A stretch of 64,000 bases of DNA from Deltaproteobacteria bacterium (GTDB lineage: Bacteria > Desulfobacterota > Desulfobacteria > Desulfobacterales > SpSt-501), in the NCBI GenBank assembly GCA_016219005.1, contig JACRCN010000101.1, positions 1 to 64,000 on the forward strand. The letters run 5' to 3'. How positions within the stretch are numbered: the stretch's first letter is position 1; each line of letters begins with the position of its first letter. Positions 42,742-52,416 of the stretch are shown here, one piece after another. The notes beneath the pieces were generated by a model. That model was not told where the DNA came from and made no database searches. It saw only the letters and a program-made list of their open reading frames with translations. Made by a program: the position numbers and the translations under genes.

Positions 42742-42927
42742 GATGGTATTTTTTTAAAAATAAAAATTACGAATTATGAAATGATTGACAAGTAATGAAA
42801 TGACGCAGAACGGTGTCCGCTGGAGCCAATTGCGCGACCCGTGCGATAAAATCGCGCGGGCGGGCCAAGGGGTGGATAAGGGTATTTGCGGGAGGTATCC
42901 CGCCGGGTCGGGCAGGAGGGCTTCGGT

Positions 42928-43569
42928 TCAGTTTGCTTTCGCGGGGCCCAAGGCGAGCTTTTGACCGGGCCGGATCGGGTCTTTGGGCGATAGATGGTTG
43001 AGCTTGAAGAGCTGGTCTGCCGGAATTCCGTAGCGCCGGCTGATTCCGTAGATCGTCTCCCCCTTTTCGACCACGTGAACTTTCCCTTTGGAATCCTTCT
43101 CGGCTTTCGGGGAGGCGGGTGCGGATTTGGCAGGTGAGGCCTCCGGCCGGGGGATGGGGGCGCTTTCGGTTTTCGCCGACGCAGGTTCTTGTTTGGCCGC
43201 GGGTCTCACGGCCTCTTTGCCGAGTTGATCGATTCTGCGGTTCATGGAAGACTCCATCTGGGTCATCCGCTCCGCGAGGGCGGCAAAGTCCTTTTCTTTG
43301 CGGTCCAGGCGTGCCATGCCGCTGTCGATCCATTCGAGCTTGGCAAACTTTTCTTCGATCTGCTTCAGGCGGGTTTCAATGCTCTTGAGCTGGTCCTTGT
43401 CAGTGGACTTGGGGGAGGACAGGAACATCAACACGACGATGACGGCCACCAGCAGTCCGCCACCCGCGATCAGGACGGGTTTCAAGGATCGTTTGGCGAC
43501 GTTATCATCGCTCGCGCTGTACTCGTAAGGTTCTTCCCGCCCTTCACCGTTGTCATACTTGTTACTCAT
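42928..43569 (-). CDS. Membrane-anchored LysM protein
   Basis: The 213-residue product has a cytoplasmic N-terminus, one membrane helix (VLIAGGGLLVAVIVVLMFL, about 30-50), a coiled coil (about 55-110), an Ala/Pro/Lys linker, and one C-terminal LysM domain (HVVEKGETIYGISRRYG to RPGQKLALG). It probably holds the inner membrane to peptidoglycan. Two starts carry good ribosome binding sites: ATG 43569 (AAGAGGATTT) and ATG 43608 (AAAGGGAAAA); the longer form adds 13 residues. Confidence 0.85.
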   Translation of the reverse strand: MSNKYDNGEGREEPYEYSASDDNVAKRSLKPVLIAGGGLLVAVIVVLMFLSSPKSTDKDQLKSIETRLKQIEEKFAKLEWIDSGMARLDRKEKDFAALAERMTQMESSMNRRIDQLGKEAVRPAAKQEPASAKTESAPIPRPEASPAKSAPASPKAEKDSKGKVHVVEKGETIYGISRRYGIPADQLFKLNHLSPKDPIRPGQKLALGPAKAN

Positions 43570-43769
43570 GACGAAATCCTCTTTACGGGTGTCTTCACGT
43601 TCCGGCATGGTTTTCCCTTTTATGGTAGTTTTTTCAGTTCCACAAAATGCGGCGTTGGTATCTGTGAAACTGTCTATATATAGATACATTTTTTGTTAAA
43701 CGCAATAAAAAACTAAACCATAGGATTCTACGGGCCGGCAAATGTCGGTGGAGGTCACTTCCAGGCGGG

Positions 43770-44303
43770 TCAGTTGGACGGGCTTACATCGGGCACAGGC
43801 ACGTTGCCTTCGAACGGCTCCGGATTCTTGAAGTAATTGTCCGGGTCCGCCAGCAGCGACTGCAGTCGGTATTCGTAGTAGCCGATCCGCACGCGCTTGT
43901 TCTGCTGGGAGCCGAAATACTCCAGCGGTTTCTGTTGGAGTTCCAGGATCTTCTTTTCTAGACCTTCCTTTTCGCGCGTGATGATGTCCGCACTGGTCGG
44001 ATGGGCGGTTTTTTTCACCTCATCGGCCCGCTGGCGGTCCTCCCGTTCGCGTTGCAGGTCGTCTTCGAGTTCCTGGACGATGTCCTCGATGCTCTTTGCG
44101 TCGGGCTGCGGGGCGGGAGCTCCGGCGGCTGGACCGGAGCTGATCTCCTCGGAAATCACTTTCACATTCCGGGCATCGGACGGGATGCTGTTCCCGAAGT
44201 GGACCGTGCCCTGTTTGTCGGTCCACCGGTAGATATCCGCGCTGAGGAAGGACAGGCCGGGCAGGATGAAACAAACGGCGGCAATCAGAATTCGAAGTTT
44301 CAT
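43770..44303 (-). CDS. Secreted DUF4124-domain protein
   Basis: The 177-residue product has a signal peptide (cleavage near FLSA, about 22), then the DUF4124 start DIYRWTDKQGTVHFGNSIP, an Ala/Pro linker, a coiled coil (about 72-130), and a C-terminal part with QNKRVRIGYYEYRLQSLL. The overall plan matches the DUF4124 protein at 36340-36867. It is probably periplasmic; its function is unknown. Confidence 0.8.
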   Translation of the reverse strand: MKLRILIAAVCFILPGLSFLSADIYRWTDKQGTVHFGNSIPSDARNVKVISEEISSGPAAGAPAPQPDAKSIEDIVQELEDDLQREREDRQRADEVKKTAHPTSADIITREKEGLEKKILELQQKPLEYFGSQQNKRVRIGYYEYRLQSLLADPDNYFKNPEPFEGNVPVPDVSPSN

Positions 44304-44428
44304 TTCTTTTTTATTACCTCACATTCCTGGCGTGACTTAGCGGCCGTGAGCCGCCGGGCCCGGTAAATCCGGCAGGGCCGTGTTTAAAATCCTCAGGTTT
44401 AGCCCGAGGAGAAGCGCAACCAGCGGTA

Positions 44429-44980
44429 TCATCGCTCTTTGTCGATATAGTCCTTGATGGCCCGGCCCTCCGGCGGAGGCAAGCCCTCGAATTTTACCCC
44501 GAACCCTTGGGAACCGCTCCAGACGATCTTCCCGGGAACGGCTACGGGATGGGAGAAGCCCGGCAGCGTGAAGTTGAGCAGGATGGTTTCTCCTGCCGGG
44601 ACCCGTTCGCTGGTTTCAATGAACACGCCGCCGATGCTGATGTCGAGGATATAGCTTCGAAACCTGTTGCCCTTGATGAGGCAGTCCGCGTTTATCAGGC
44701 AGGGCCTGCGGGGGTTCTCCCGCATGGACGGTTCGGTTTCTTCCAGGCTCAGCGTCCGTTCCGGCACCTCCGTTTCCAGCGGATTGCCCAGCTGATCGAG
44801 CAGAAGCAGCTGTTGGTCTTCCGACATCTCGACGATCAGCTTGAAGAGCTGTCGGGTGACCCGTTCCCCCACCAGTTGTTTCAGGAGAATCACCTGCTGG
44901 GCCTTCGGCAAGTTGTGAATAAGGCTTAAGAGCCTGGCGGTGATGGCGTACTTTCCGGTCTGCGGCTCGGAGCCGACCAT
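44429..44980 (-). CDS. PilZ-domain protein
   Basis: A 183-residue protein. The C-terminal PilZ domain (about 85-183) has the c-di-GMP motif RENPRRPCLI, where RxxxR lies in the flexible loop, and DISIGGVFIET, the D/NxSxxG element. The N-terminal 80 residues form a helical domain (LLSLIHNLPKAQQVILLKQL) found with PilZ in Desulfobacterota-type proteins as far as I know. It likely reads c-di-GMP to alter motility or surface behaviour. GGAGGCACC precedes ATG 44980. Confidence 0.88.
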   Translation of the reverse strand: MVGSEPQTGKYAITARLLSLIHNLPKAQQVILLKQLVGERVTRQLFKLIVEMSEDQQLLLLDQLGNPLETEVPERTLSLEETEPSMRENPRRPCLINADCLIKGNRFRSYILDISIGGVFIETSERVPAGETILLNFTLPGFSHPVAVPGKIVWSGSQGFGVKFEGLPPPEGRAIKDYIDKER

Positions 44981-45125
44981 GGTGCCTCCGCGTTGGCGTC
45001 GGATATCCATCGGCCGGATGACGACACGATGGGTCCAGCCATTTTTCGACCATTATACACGGTCGGCCTGGAATAGTCAATATTCACATTTAAATTAAAT
45101 GGTTATGCTGATGTTTTTTTAGGAG

Positions 45126-45539
45126 TCATTTCTCCGGGAGGATTTCGTACTCGGTCGTGATCTGGGCCACTCCGCGGACCGTCGCGGCCACCGAACAATA
45201 CTTCTCCTGGGACAGATCGATCGCCTGCGCAACGGCTTTGTCCGTCAGGCCGCTGCCGCCCAGCCGGTATTTGACGTGGATTTTCTGGTAGGCCCAGGGC
45301 GGTTCCGGGTTGCGCTCTCCCGTGGTGATGACCTCCAGCAGCGAGAGTTTCAGCCGCTTTTTCTCGAGAATCTCCACCACATCCACCGATGAGCAGGCGG
45401 CCAAGGCGATCAGGAGCATTTCGGAGGGCTTGACGCCGATCCCATCCGCCTGCCCGGACAGCACCACCGAGTGATTACCGGAATCGATGCCGACGAAATG
45501 CTTGTCGCCGATCCACGTGAGGGTCGTTGTGACGGCCAT
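45126..45539 (-). CDS. OsmC-family protein
   Basis: A 137-residue OsmC-like protein. The family forms dimers with two cysteines that reduce hydroperoxides. Here one clear Cys lies in IALAACSSVDVVEILEKKR and the second in KYCSVAATV. Both are ordinary Cys codons, although some relatives in this phylum use selenocysteine. GGAGGCAAC precedes the ATG. It stands alone between the PilZ gene and the gcvT fusion. Confidence 0.88.
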   Translation of the reverse strand: MAVTTTLTWIGDKHFVGIDSGNHSVVLSGQADGIGVKPSEMLLIALAACSSVDVVEILEKKRLKLSLLEVITTGERNPEPPWAYQKIHVKYRLGGSGLTDKAVAQAIDLSQEKYCSVAATVRGVAQITTEYEILPEK

Positions 45540-45804
45540 GTTGCCTCCTGCCTGAATGGGGTTGAATGGTCGATTGGATTGTTTCAGTTCACCTGAGATA
45601 GTCCTTTGCAGGCCGTTGAGCCTCAGAAATATCTTTATCCCAAAGCAGCGCGCAAGTCGATAGCCGATCGCGCGGATTGACAGGAGTATGTTTTTTTAGT
45701 TTAACGAAGATCGCTTGTGAATCCTTGGGCGGTGCGGCCCGGAACGAGCGGGCGGCGGCTCCGCGGCCGATAGACTCAACACCTCTCTGGATAAGGAGGG
45801 CGCT

Positions 45805-48456
45805 ATGGCAGATTTGCTTCGAACCCCTTTGTATGGACGTCACCTCGGCCTGGGGGCCACCCTGGTGGATTTCGGCGGCTGGAACATGCCGGTTCAATAC
45901 CCCAGCGGGATAGTTCAGGAGCACCTGGCGACCCGCGCCCGCGCCGGCATCTTCGATGTCTCCCACATGGGCCGGTTCCGGGTGCACGGACGCGACGCGC
46001 TTGCCTTCTTCCAGCACGCGCTCACCAACAACGCGGCAGCCCTGGAGGTCGGGGAGGCCCAGTACACCATGATCCCCAACGAGGCTGGCGGCGCCCTGGA
46101 TGACGCCTACCTGTACCGGTTTTTTCCGGATGAATACCTGCTGGTGGTGAACGCCTCCAACCGCTCGAAGGATTGGGAGCACCTGCAGTCGCTGCGAAAA
46201 CGCTTTGCGGCCCTCGCGCTCGAGGACCTCACCGTCGCGATGGCCATGGTGAGCCTCCAGGGACCGGCCGCCCGGGACATTCTCTCGGCGATCGTGGGCG
46301 AAAACCTGCTGCCGGAGCCCGCCCGCAACCGGCTCGGACTCGCCGCCTTCGAAGGCGCGCGGCTCCTGCTCGCCCGCACCGGCTACACGGGCGAGCCGAT
46401 CGGCTTCGAGCTGTTCCTCGACAGCAACCGGGCCGCCGCACTCTGGGACCGGCTGATGGCGGAGGGCGGCCAGCCTGTCGGCCTGGGGGCACGGGACACC
46501 CTGCGGCTCGAGGCGGCGCTGCCCCTTTACGGCCACGAACTGGGAATGGACCCCGAGGGGCGCGAAATTCCCATCTTCGCCTGCAACCTGGCGCGGTTTG
46601 CGGTGAGTTTTTCGCCGCTCAAGGGCGATTTTGTGGGTCGGACCGCTCTCGCCCGGCAGTTCGAAGCCTACCGGCGCATCCTCAACCGGGACCACAGCCG
46701 CATCCGTGACCTGCCACGCATGATCCGGCCCATCGCCCTCGTGGACAAGGGCATTGCCCGGGCGGGGGCGCGGATCCTGCGGCAGGGTCAAGACGCAGGG
46801 TTCGTGACCAGCGGCACCATGGTCCCCTACTGGCAGAGCTCCGGCACCGGGATTGCCTCCGTTCAAACCGTTGAGAAAGGCATGCGCGCCATCGGTATGG
46901 CGCTGGTGGACAGCGACCTGATGCCGGAGGACGAGATCGACATCGACATCCGCGGCAGGATGACGAAGGCCGTGATCGCCCCCTATCACCTGCGCAACGA
47001 GGCCCCGCCCAAGGCCTGGGCCATCGCCTGGAACGAACTGCGCCAGGTGAAAAAGGCCGCACCCACCGAACCCCCGGCCCGGCGGGACGCCCGCGCGCTG
47101 GTGCAGAAGGCCGTCGCCAACACCGCCTGGCGCCAGAAGGAGTGCGTCAACCTGATCCCCTCCGAGCAGACCCCCTCGCCCATGTCGCGGCTGCTTTCGG
47201 TGATGGACCCGGCCGGGCGTTACGCCGAACACAAGCCGGTCAAGGCCTTCAAGGAGGTCGAAGTCTTCTACTACCAGGGGACGGATTTCATCTCCGAAGT
47301 GGAGCGCCTGCTGGTCGAGCAGTTAAAGCAGTTCCTGGAGTGCACCGAGGTGGAGGCCCGCCCGGTGTCCGGCCAGATGGCCAACATGGCCGTCTTCAGC
47401 GCGATGCTGGATCACATCAACCGGGCCGACCGCAAAAGCGAGCAGCGCCGGATGCGCAAGGTCATGAACCATCACATCATCAAGGGCGGGCACCTCAGCG
47501 CCCAGCCCATGGGCGCCCTGCGGGATTTCGTGGTCCGCGATGCGCGCTCGGAGAGGCCGGCCGTGGTGAACTTCCCGGTGCTTCCCGACAACCCCTTCCG
47601 GATCGACGTCGAGGCAACCCGGAAACTCGTGGCCGAGCACCGGCCGGAGCTCTTCATTCTGGGCAAGAGCATGATCCTCCATCGTGAACCGGTCCGGGAA
47701 ATCCGGGCCATGCTGGACGAGCTGCAGATCGACGGGGTCCTGATGTACGATATGGCCCACGTGCTGGGGCTGGTGGGGCCTCATTTTCAGCAGCCGTTCC
47801 GCGAGGGCGCCGACATCGTGACCGGCTCCACGCACAAGACTTTTTTCGGGACTCAGCGCGGCATTGCGGCGGCCGGGGTTACCCCGCAGGAGGCGCACTA
47901 CGAGCTGTGGGAGGCCATCCAGCGCCGGACCTTCCCGGGCAGTCTCAGCAACCATCACCTCGGGACCCTGCTCGGTCTGTTGATGGCCGCTTATGAAATG
48001 AACCATTTCAAGGAGCAGTACCAGCCGCGGGTCATTGCCAACGCCAAAGCCTTCGCCCGGACCCTGAAGGACTGCGGACTGGATGTGGCCGGGGACCCCG
48101 CCATCGACTACACCGAAACGCACCAGGTGATCGTGAAGGTCGGTTACGCCAAGGGGGCCGAGACCGCCCGGCGTCTGGAGGAAAACAACATCATCCTCAA
48201 CTACCAGGCTGCACCGGACGAAGAGGGCTTCACGGCCGCCGGCGCGCTGCGCCTGGGGGTGCAGGAGATGACTCGCTTCGGGATGGAGGCCGGCGATTTC
48301 GCGGAGGTGGCCCAGCTCATGGCCGACTGCATCCTGCGGGATCAGCCGGTGAAAGAAAAGGTGTGCCAGCTGCGCCGGCGTTTTTTAGACATGCGCTACT
48401 GCTTCGTCGGCACCGACATGGATACGCTGATCCAGCAGCTGCATCAGGCGATATAA
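45805..48456 (+). CDS. Aminomethyltransferase (GcvT) fused to serine hydroxymethyltransferase
   Basis: The 883-residue product joins two folate enzymes of glycine metabolism. Residues 1-405 are the glycine-cleavage T protein: VDFGGWNMPVQYPSG, RAGIFDVSHMGRF, RTGYTGEPIGFELF and GLGARDTLRLEAALPLYGHE. Residues about 435-883 are a PLP-dependent SHMT-like domain: NLIPSEQTPSPMSRLLSVMD, MYDMAHVLGLVG, and the Schiff-base Lys678 in GSTHKTFFGTQRG. Together they could release methylene-THF from glycine and use it to convert a second glycine to serine. The SHMT half diverges from GlyA in several places, so another aldol-type reaction is possible. AAGGAGGGCGCT precedes the ATG. No gcvH or gcvP is adjacent. 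Confidence 0.9.
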   Translation: MADLLRTPLYGRHLGLGATLVDFGGWNMPVQYPSGIVQEHLATRARAGIFDVSHMGRFRVHGRDALAFFQHALTNNAAALEVGEAQYTMIPNEAGGALDDAYLYRFFPDEYLLVVNASNRSKDWEHLQSLRKRFAALALEDLTVAMAMVSLQGPAARDILSAIVGENLLPEPARNRLGLAAFEGARLLLARTGYTGEPIGFELFLDSNRAAALWDRLMAEGGQPVGLGARDTLRLEAALPLYGHELGMDPEGREIPIFACNLARFAVSFSPLKGDFVGRTALARQFEAYRRILNRDHSRIRDLPRMIRPIALVDKGIARAGARILRQGQDAGFVTSGTMVPYWQSSGTGIASVQTVEKGMRAIGMALVDSDLMPEDEIDIDIRGRMTKAVIAPYHLRNEAPPKAWAIAWNELRQVKKAAPTEPPARRDARALVQKAVANTAWRQKECVNLIPSEQTPSPMSRLLSVMDPAGRYAEHKPVKAFKEVEVFYYQGTDFISEVERLLVEQLKQFLECTEVEARPVSGQMANMAVFSAMLDHINRADRKSEQRRMRKVMNHHIIKGGHLSAQPMGALRDFVVRDARSERPAVVNFPVLPDNPFRIDVEATRKLVAEHRPELFILGKSMILHREPVREIRAMLDELQIDGVLMYDMAHVLGLVGPHFQQPFREGADIVTGSTHKTFFGTQRGIAAAGVTPQEAHYELWEAIQRRTFPGSLSNHHLGTLLGLLMAAYEMNHFKEQYQPRVIANAKAFARTLKDCGLDVAGDPAIDYTETHQVIVKVGYAKGAETARRLEENNIILNYQAAPDEEGFTAAGALRLGVQEMTRFGMEAGDFAEVAQLMADCILRDQPVKEKVCQLRRRFLDMRYCFVGTDMDTLIQQLHQAI

Positions 48457-48486
48457 AGCTGGCTCAAGGCGGAATAAAGGGATCGC

Positions 48487-49398
48487 ATGGTCGACCGTCC
48501 CGTCACCACCGTCATCGACCGGAAGCGCTGCATCGGGTGCGGCGAGTGCGTACGAGTTTGCCCGTCGCAGACCCTTGAGCTGAAGGACGGCAAATCCGTA
48601 GTGACGGGCGCCCGCTCGCTCGGCTGCGGCCACTGCGTTGCCGTGTGCCCGGTGGAAGCGGTCCGGGTGGAGGCTCTCGATCCGCATAGTTTCCGGTTTC
48701 ACACCTTTGCCTGCCGAACGGACTGGATGCCCTACGGAGCCTTCGACGCCGGCGAACTGGTGCGGCTGATGGCCTCGCGGCGTTCCTGCCGCCACTTCAC
48801 GGGCCAGCCGGTGCCGCGTCCGGTGCTGGAGGACCTGGTCAAGATCGGCGCGACGGCCCCGTCCGGCACGAACAGCCAAGGCTGGACCTTTACGATCCTT
48901 CCCAGTCGCGCGGCGGTGATGAAGCTCGGCAGCGCCGTCGGCGCTTTTTTCAAGCGTCTCAACCGCATGGCCGAAAACCCGTTGCTGCGCCGCGGCCTGC
49001 GCCTCATCGGCCGGCCGGAGCTGGCGGGTTATTATCGGGATTACCATCAGAGTGTCGCGGAGGGCTTGGCCGATTGGGAAGAGCGCGGGCGCGACCGCCT
49101 GCTCCACGGGGCGCCGGCCGTCATCATCGTAGGATCGATCCCCGGAGGGAGCTGCCCGGTTGAAGATGCACTGCTCGCCACCCAGAACATCCTGCTCGGT
49201 GCGCACGCGCTGGGATTGGGCACCTGCCTGATCGGGTTCGCCGTCAGCGCCATGCAGAAAGACGGCCGGATAAAGGACCTGCTGAAAATCCCGCGAGAAG
49301 AAAACGTGCACGCCGTGATCGCCGTCGGCCACCCGGCGGTGGCCTACCAGCGGCTGACGGGCCGCAAAAAGGTCCTGTCGAGGTTCGTTGAGCCCTGA
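48487..49398 (+). CDS. Ferredoxin-nitroreductase fusion flavoprotein
   Basis: The 303-residue product starts with two 4Fe-4S sites (CIGCGECVRVCP and LGCGHCVAVCP, residues 15-65) and continues with an FMN nitroreductase domain (about 90-290: MASRRSCRHF, APSGTNSQGWTF, ATQNILLGAHALGLGTCLIG). The clusters can feed electrons directly from ferredoxin to FMN. The physiological substrate is unknown. The gene follows the GcvT-SHMT fusion by 30 bp and may share its transcript. Confidence 0.9.
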   Translation: MVDRPVTTVIDRKRCIGCGECVRVCPSQTLELKDGKSVVTGARSLGCGHCVAVCPVEAVRVEALDPHSFRFHTFACRTDWMPYGAFDAGELVRLMASRRSCRHFTGQPVPRPVLEDLVKIGATAPSGTNSQGWTFTILPSRAAVMKLGSAVGAFFKRLNRMAENPLLRRGLRLIGRPELAGYYRDYHQSVAEGLADWEERGRDRLLHGAPAVIIVGSIPGGSCPVEDALLATQNILLGAHALGLGTCLIGFAVSAMQKDGRIKDLLKIPREENVHAVIAVGHPAVAYQRLTGRKKVLSRFVEP

Positions 49399-49465
49399 TG
49401 TGTGCGGCCGGTCTGCGTCACATTGCCGGCAGTAAATGGGGCCGGAAGCGCTATCTCTATTGCCG

Positions 49466-50281
49466 TCAGCTTCTCTTAAAATGCTTCTTGCTGTAACCTG
49501 CCAACCCAACAAGACCAATTCCCAAAAGAAGCACAGTGGCGGGTTCCGGAACGGGAACACCGGCGCCGTTGTTTGATGCCAACGATATATTATCCAAATA
49601 GTTGGTTGGAGAGTTGCTATTTTCTTCGAATGGCCTAAAAAAGTTTATATCCAGAATACCGGAAGCTGCAGCCACAAATGAGGCGCTTAAAGTGGCATAT
49701 TCAAAGGTGTTGAGGGCAATTTCTCCAAAATCGTAACTGCCAATTGTCTTGCCGTCCAAAGTGACTGTTATGACCCCTCCTGAAAGGTTGTTTATAAAAC
49801 CCTCAGATGGAAAATAGGATGCGGCTATATTGGCAAAAAGTGTATATGCTCCACCGGTTACTAATTTAATGCTTTGAAGAATACTGACGGAACTCGTATT
49901 GGAGCCTCCGCCTGTCTTAACAAAAAAAGCCTCCGATGAGTTGAGTTGTCCAGGTCCATCGATGTCGACAACCGTAATACCAAACGGATGATTGTTGGGG
50001 TTATTGATCGCCCAAGCCGATAATCCATTAGCAAAATTACCATTCGTAATAACATTTGCGGCTGCGGATGAAGTCGCATGTCGGTCTTGCGGTTTATGCC
50101 GCCGGCGTTGCTGCGCAATCTTAGATCGCTTCAGGACGGGAGACGTTTGCTTATTGAATTTAGGGGGTTCTGAGACCAGGTTTTTTGCGATGTCTTCTAA
50201 ATTAATAATGGTTGAGTTCGCGGGCTCCAAAGACCCAAAAATCAATACGATCGCACATAACATCCCCCAAAACCTGTTCAT
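49466..50281 (-). CDS. PEP-CTERM sorted exported protein
   Basis: The 271-residue product has an N-terminal signal peptide (cleavage near PANS, about 23), a Lys/Arg/Gln-rich stretch, and then a beta-rich domain starting NGNFANGLSAWAINN that resembles carbohydrate-binding jelly rolls. The C-terminus is a PEP-CTERM tag: VPEPATVLLLGIGLVGLAGY followed by a basic tail. Such proteins are processed by an exosortase and usually linked to exopolysaccharide. Its base composition is much more AT-rich than the flanking genes. No exosortase or EPS gene lies in the window. Confidence 0.85.
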   Translation of the reverse strand: MNRFWGMLCAIVLIFGSLEPANSTIINLEDIAKNLVSEPPKFNKQTSPVLKRSKIAQQRRRHKPQDRHATSSAAANVITNGNFANGLSAWAINNPNNHPFGITVVDIDGPGQLNSSEAFFVKTGGGSNTSSVSILQSIKLVTGGAYTLFANIAASYFPSEGFINNLSGGVITVTLDGKTIGSYDFGEIALNTFEYATLSASFVAAASGILDINFFRPFEENSNSPTNYLDNISLASNNGAGVPVPEPATVLLLGIGLVGLAGYSKKHFKRS

Positions 50282-50443
50282 TTTGCCACCCCCGATTTAC
50301 TGTTTGTTATAAGGCCTCCAAGTTTCCGATTAGATGCTCATTTAAATATAGAAGTATGATTGACAAGGCAAGCTTATTAATCTGCCCCGTGCTCGATTCC
50401 CAGGGGTTCATTAAGGAGGGCGATCACCTTTATCGATCCTCTG

Positions 50444-51040
50444 TTAAATGTGCGCCGCGATCCTATCCTCGAGGGTTTTGAGGAACCCCGTGTAAAAGTG
50501 GTCAGCCCCGGGGATCACTTCAAAAGCGGCCTCGGGGTTCCAGGCGGATCGATACCCGGCGATCATGGCCGGAGGGGCGATCTCATCCCGGCCCCCGGTG
50601 ACGATCAGGCTGAGGCGCGCGATCGCAACAGGCGGGCCGAAGTCCATTAACGCCACCGGCGGCGACACCATGACCATGCGCCGGCAGCCGGCGGCTATGC
50701 CCGCGTTGACCCAGGCGCCGAAGGAATACCCCGCCAGATCGATGTCCGTCATGCCCAGGCCGGCCGTCCAGGCCAGGGCCGCCCGCACATCCGCGCGTTC
50801 TCCGACACCGTTGTCGAAGCACCCCGCGCTTGCGCCCACGCCGCGGAAATTGAAACGCAGCGTGCTGATACCCTGGTGAAGATACGCCTGCTGGATCGCG
50901 ACAACGACCGGGTTGTCCATGTCCCCGCCATAGAGCGGGTGGGGATGCGCGATGATGACACCCCGGCTTCCCGCCGCGCGCTCCAGCGCCCCCGCGAGCC
51001 TCAACCCGTCGGAAGTGAAGTAAATGACTTCTTCGGTCAT
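50444..51040 (-). CDS. Alpha/beta hydrolase
   Basis: A 198-residue hydrolase of the dienelactone/YpfH-like type with the oxyanion phrase AHPHPLYGGDMDNPVV, the FNFRGVGASAG segment, the nucleophile elbow GYSFGAWVN, Asp in VTGGRDEIAPP and His in PGADHFYTGF. It is predicted cytoplasmic; the substrate is unknown. The ATG overlaps the stop of rnd by 4 bases, so the two genes are translationally coupled. Confidence 0.88.
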   Translation of the reverse strand: MTEEVIYFTSDGLRLAGALERAAGSRGVIIAHPHPLYGGDMDNPVVVAIQQAYLHQGISTLRFNFRGVGASAGCFDNGVGERADVRAALAWTAGLGMTDIDLAGYSFGAWVNAGIAAGCRRMVMVSPPVALMDFGPPVAIARLSLIVTGGRDEIAPPAMIAGYRSAWNPEAAFEVIPGADHFYTGFLKTLEDRIAAHI

Positions 51041-52179
51041 TTTTTCAGGACGGCGACGATGTCTTTGCCGAAAACCTTGCGCTGCCACGGCCTCAGCTCG
51101 GCCACGTCCGTCAGGTCTTCCGGTTTGGCGGGCTTGCGCAGGGCGATGGCCATCATGGCGGCCTTGCTGCAGACGAGCGCCGGTTCGATCTTCAGGCGCC
51201 GGCCCTGGGTTTCGCGCCAGCGTCGCAGGCGCTGGATGCGCTCGGAGGCGGCGGCGGACACGGCCTGCGGTCTGCGGCGCGGATAGCGGGGCAGCTGGGC
51301 GGCCGGCAGGTGCATGGCCACCTTGACGGCGGACAGGATGTCCCGGCCGTAGCGTTCCATCTGGGCCGGGCTCAGGACCCCGGCCTTTTCGAGATCGGCC
51401 GCATGCGCAGGCCGGGCGTCCGCCAGAGCCAGCAGCGTCTCGTGGCTGAACACCTTGAACAGCGGCCGGTCTTTTGCGCGGGCGATGTCGCGGCGGAAGG
51501 CCAGCAGTTCCTCGAGGACGGCGAGCCCCCTGGGGTCCAGGCGCCCCGCCCCCTTGCAGTTCAAAAACAGCTGCGTCCCGTCCGAGACCGTCGGCCGCAC
51601 CTTGCTCAGGACCCGGCACTCCTCGACGACCCAGGCCAGCCGGCCCTTCTCCTGCAGCTCCTGCTCCAGTCGCTCCGCCAGGGGGGCCAGATAGCGGACG
51701 TCGGAGACGGCGTAGTCGAGCATGTCTTTCGGCAGCGGCCGCCGGGACCAGTCCTTGCGCTGGAATTTTTTGTTGAGCGTGACGGCGAACAGGTTCTTGA
51801 GCACCGCCTCGAGCCCGGTTTCGGTGAAACCGAGGAAGAGGCAGGCGAGCTGAGTGTCGAAGAGGTTGTTGATGCGAATATCGAAATCCCGGTAGAGCGA
51901 GCGCACGTCGTAGTCGGCGCCGTGGAATACTTTTTTGATCTGAGGATCGCGAAAGACCGATTTAAGCGCTGACAAATCGGGGAGTTTCACGGTGTCGACC
52001 ACGACATTTCTGCCGGGGATGGAGATCTGAAGCAGGCACACCCGCTCCTGAAAGTGGAACATGGAATCGGCCTCGAGATCCACGCCGATGACGGCCTCGC
52101 GCTCCAGTTTGTCCGCCAAGTCGTCGAGTTCGGCCGTGGAGGTGATGATGTCGTGGCGAAGAGATTCGTCTTTAGACAT
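51037..52179 (-). CDS. rnd: Ribonuclease D
   Basis: A 3'-5' exoribonuclease of 380 residues for tRNA and small RNA maturation. The DEDD exonuclease domain (about 15-190) has VIGVDLEADSMFHFQERVCLLQ, VFHGADYDVRSLYRDF, FDTQLACLFLG, and YAVSDVRYL. Two HRDC-like helical domains follow (about 215-300 and 310-370). It is translationally coupled to the downstream hydrolase and divergent from thrS. Confidence 0.94.
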   Translation of the reverse strand: MSKDESLRHDIITSTAELDDLADKLEREAVIGVDLEADSMFHFQERVCLLQISIPGRNVVVDTVKLPDLSALKSVFRDPQIKKVFHGADYDVRSLYRDFDIRINNLFDTQLACLFLGFTETGLEAVLKNLFAVTLNKKFQRKDWSRRPLPKDMLDYAVSDVRYLAPLAERLEQELQEKGRLAWVVEECRVLSKVRPTVSDGTQLFLNCKGAGRLDPRGLAVLEELLAFRRDIARAKDRPLFKVFSHETLLALADARPAHAADLEKAGVLSPAQMERYGRDILSAVKVAMHLPAAQLPRYPRRRPQAVSAAASERIQRLRRWRETQGRRLKIEPALVCSKAAMMAIALRKPAKPEDLTDVAELRPWQRKVFGKDIVAVLKK

Positions 52180-52416
52180 TTTTCTGCTTGACCCGCCCGT
52201 TCCTTTTTCCTAAAGTATCAAGTTCTTGCAGTGAATCCGTTCAGACGCCGCCGGCGGCGGTTGTCGAACCCGACGAATCGGTGTAACATGAACCCATCGG
52301 AATTCCGAAGGCCTGTCCGCGGGTGAGACTGCTCCTGGGTGCTCCGCGGCCCTTTTTCCGGGCTGAAGCGCGAACGGCTCAACCGCCATATTTCTTGCCC
52401 ACAGAAAGAGATTACA

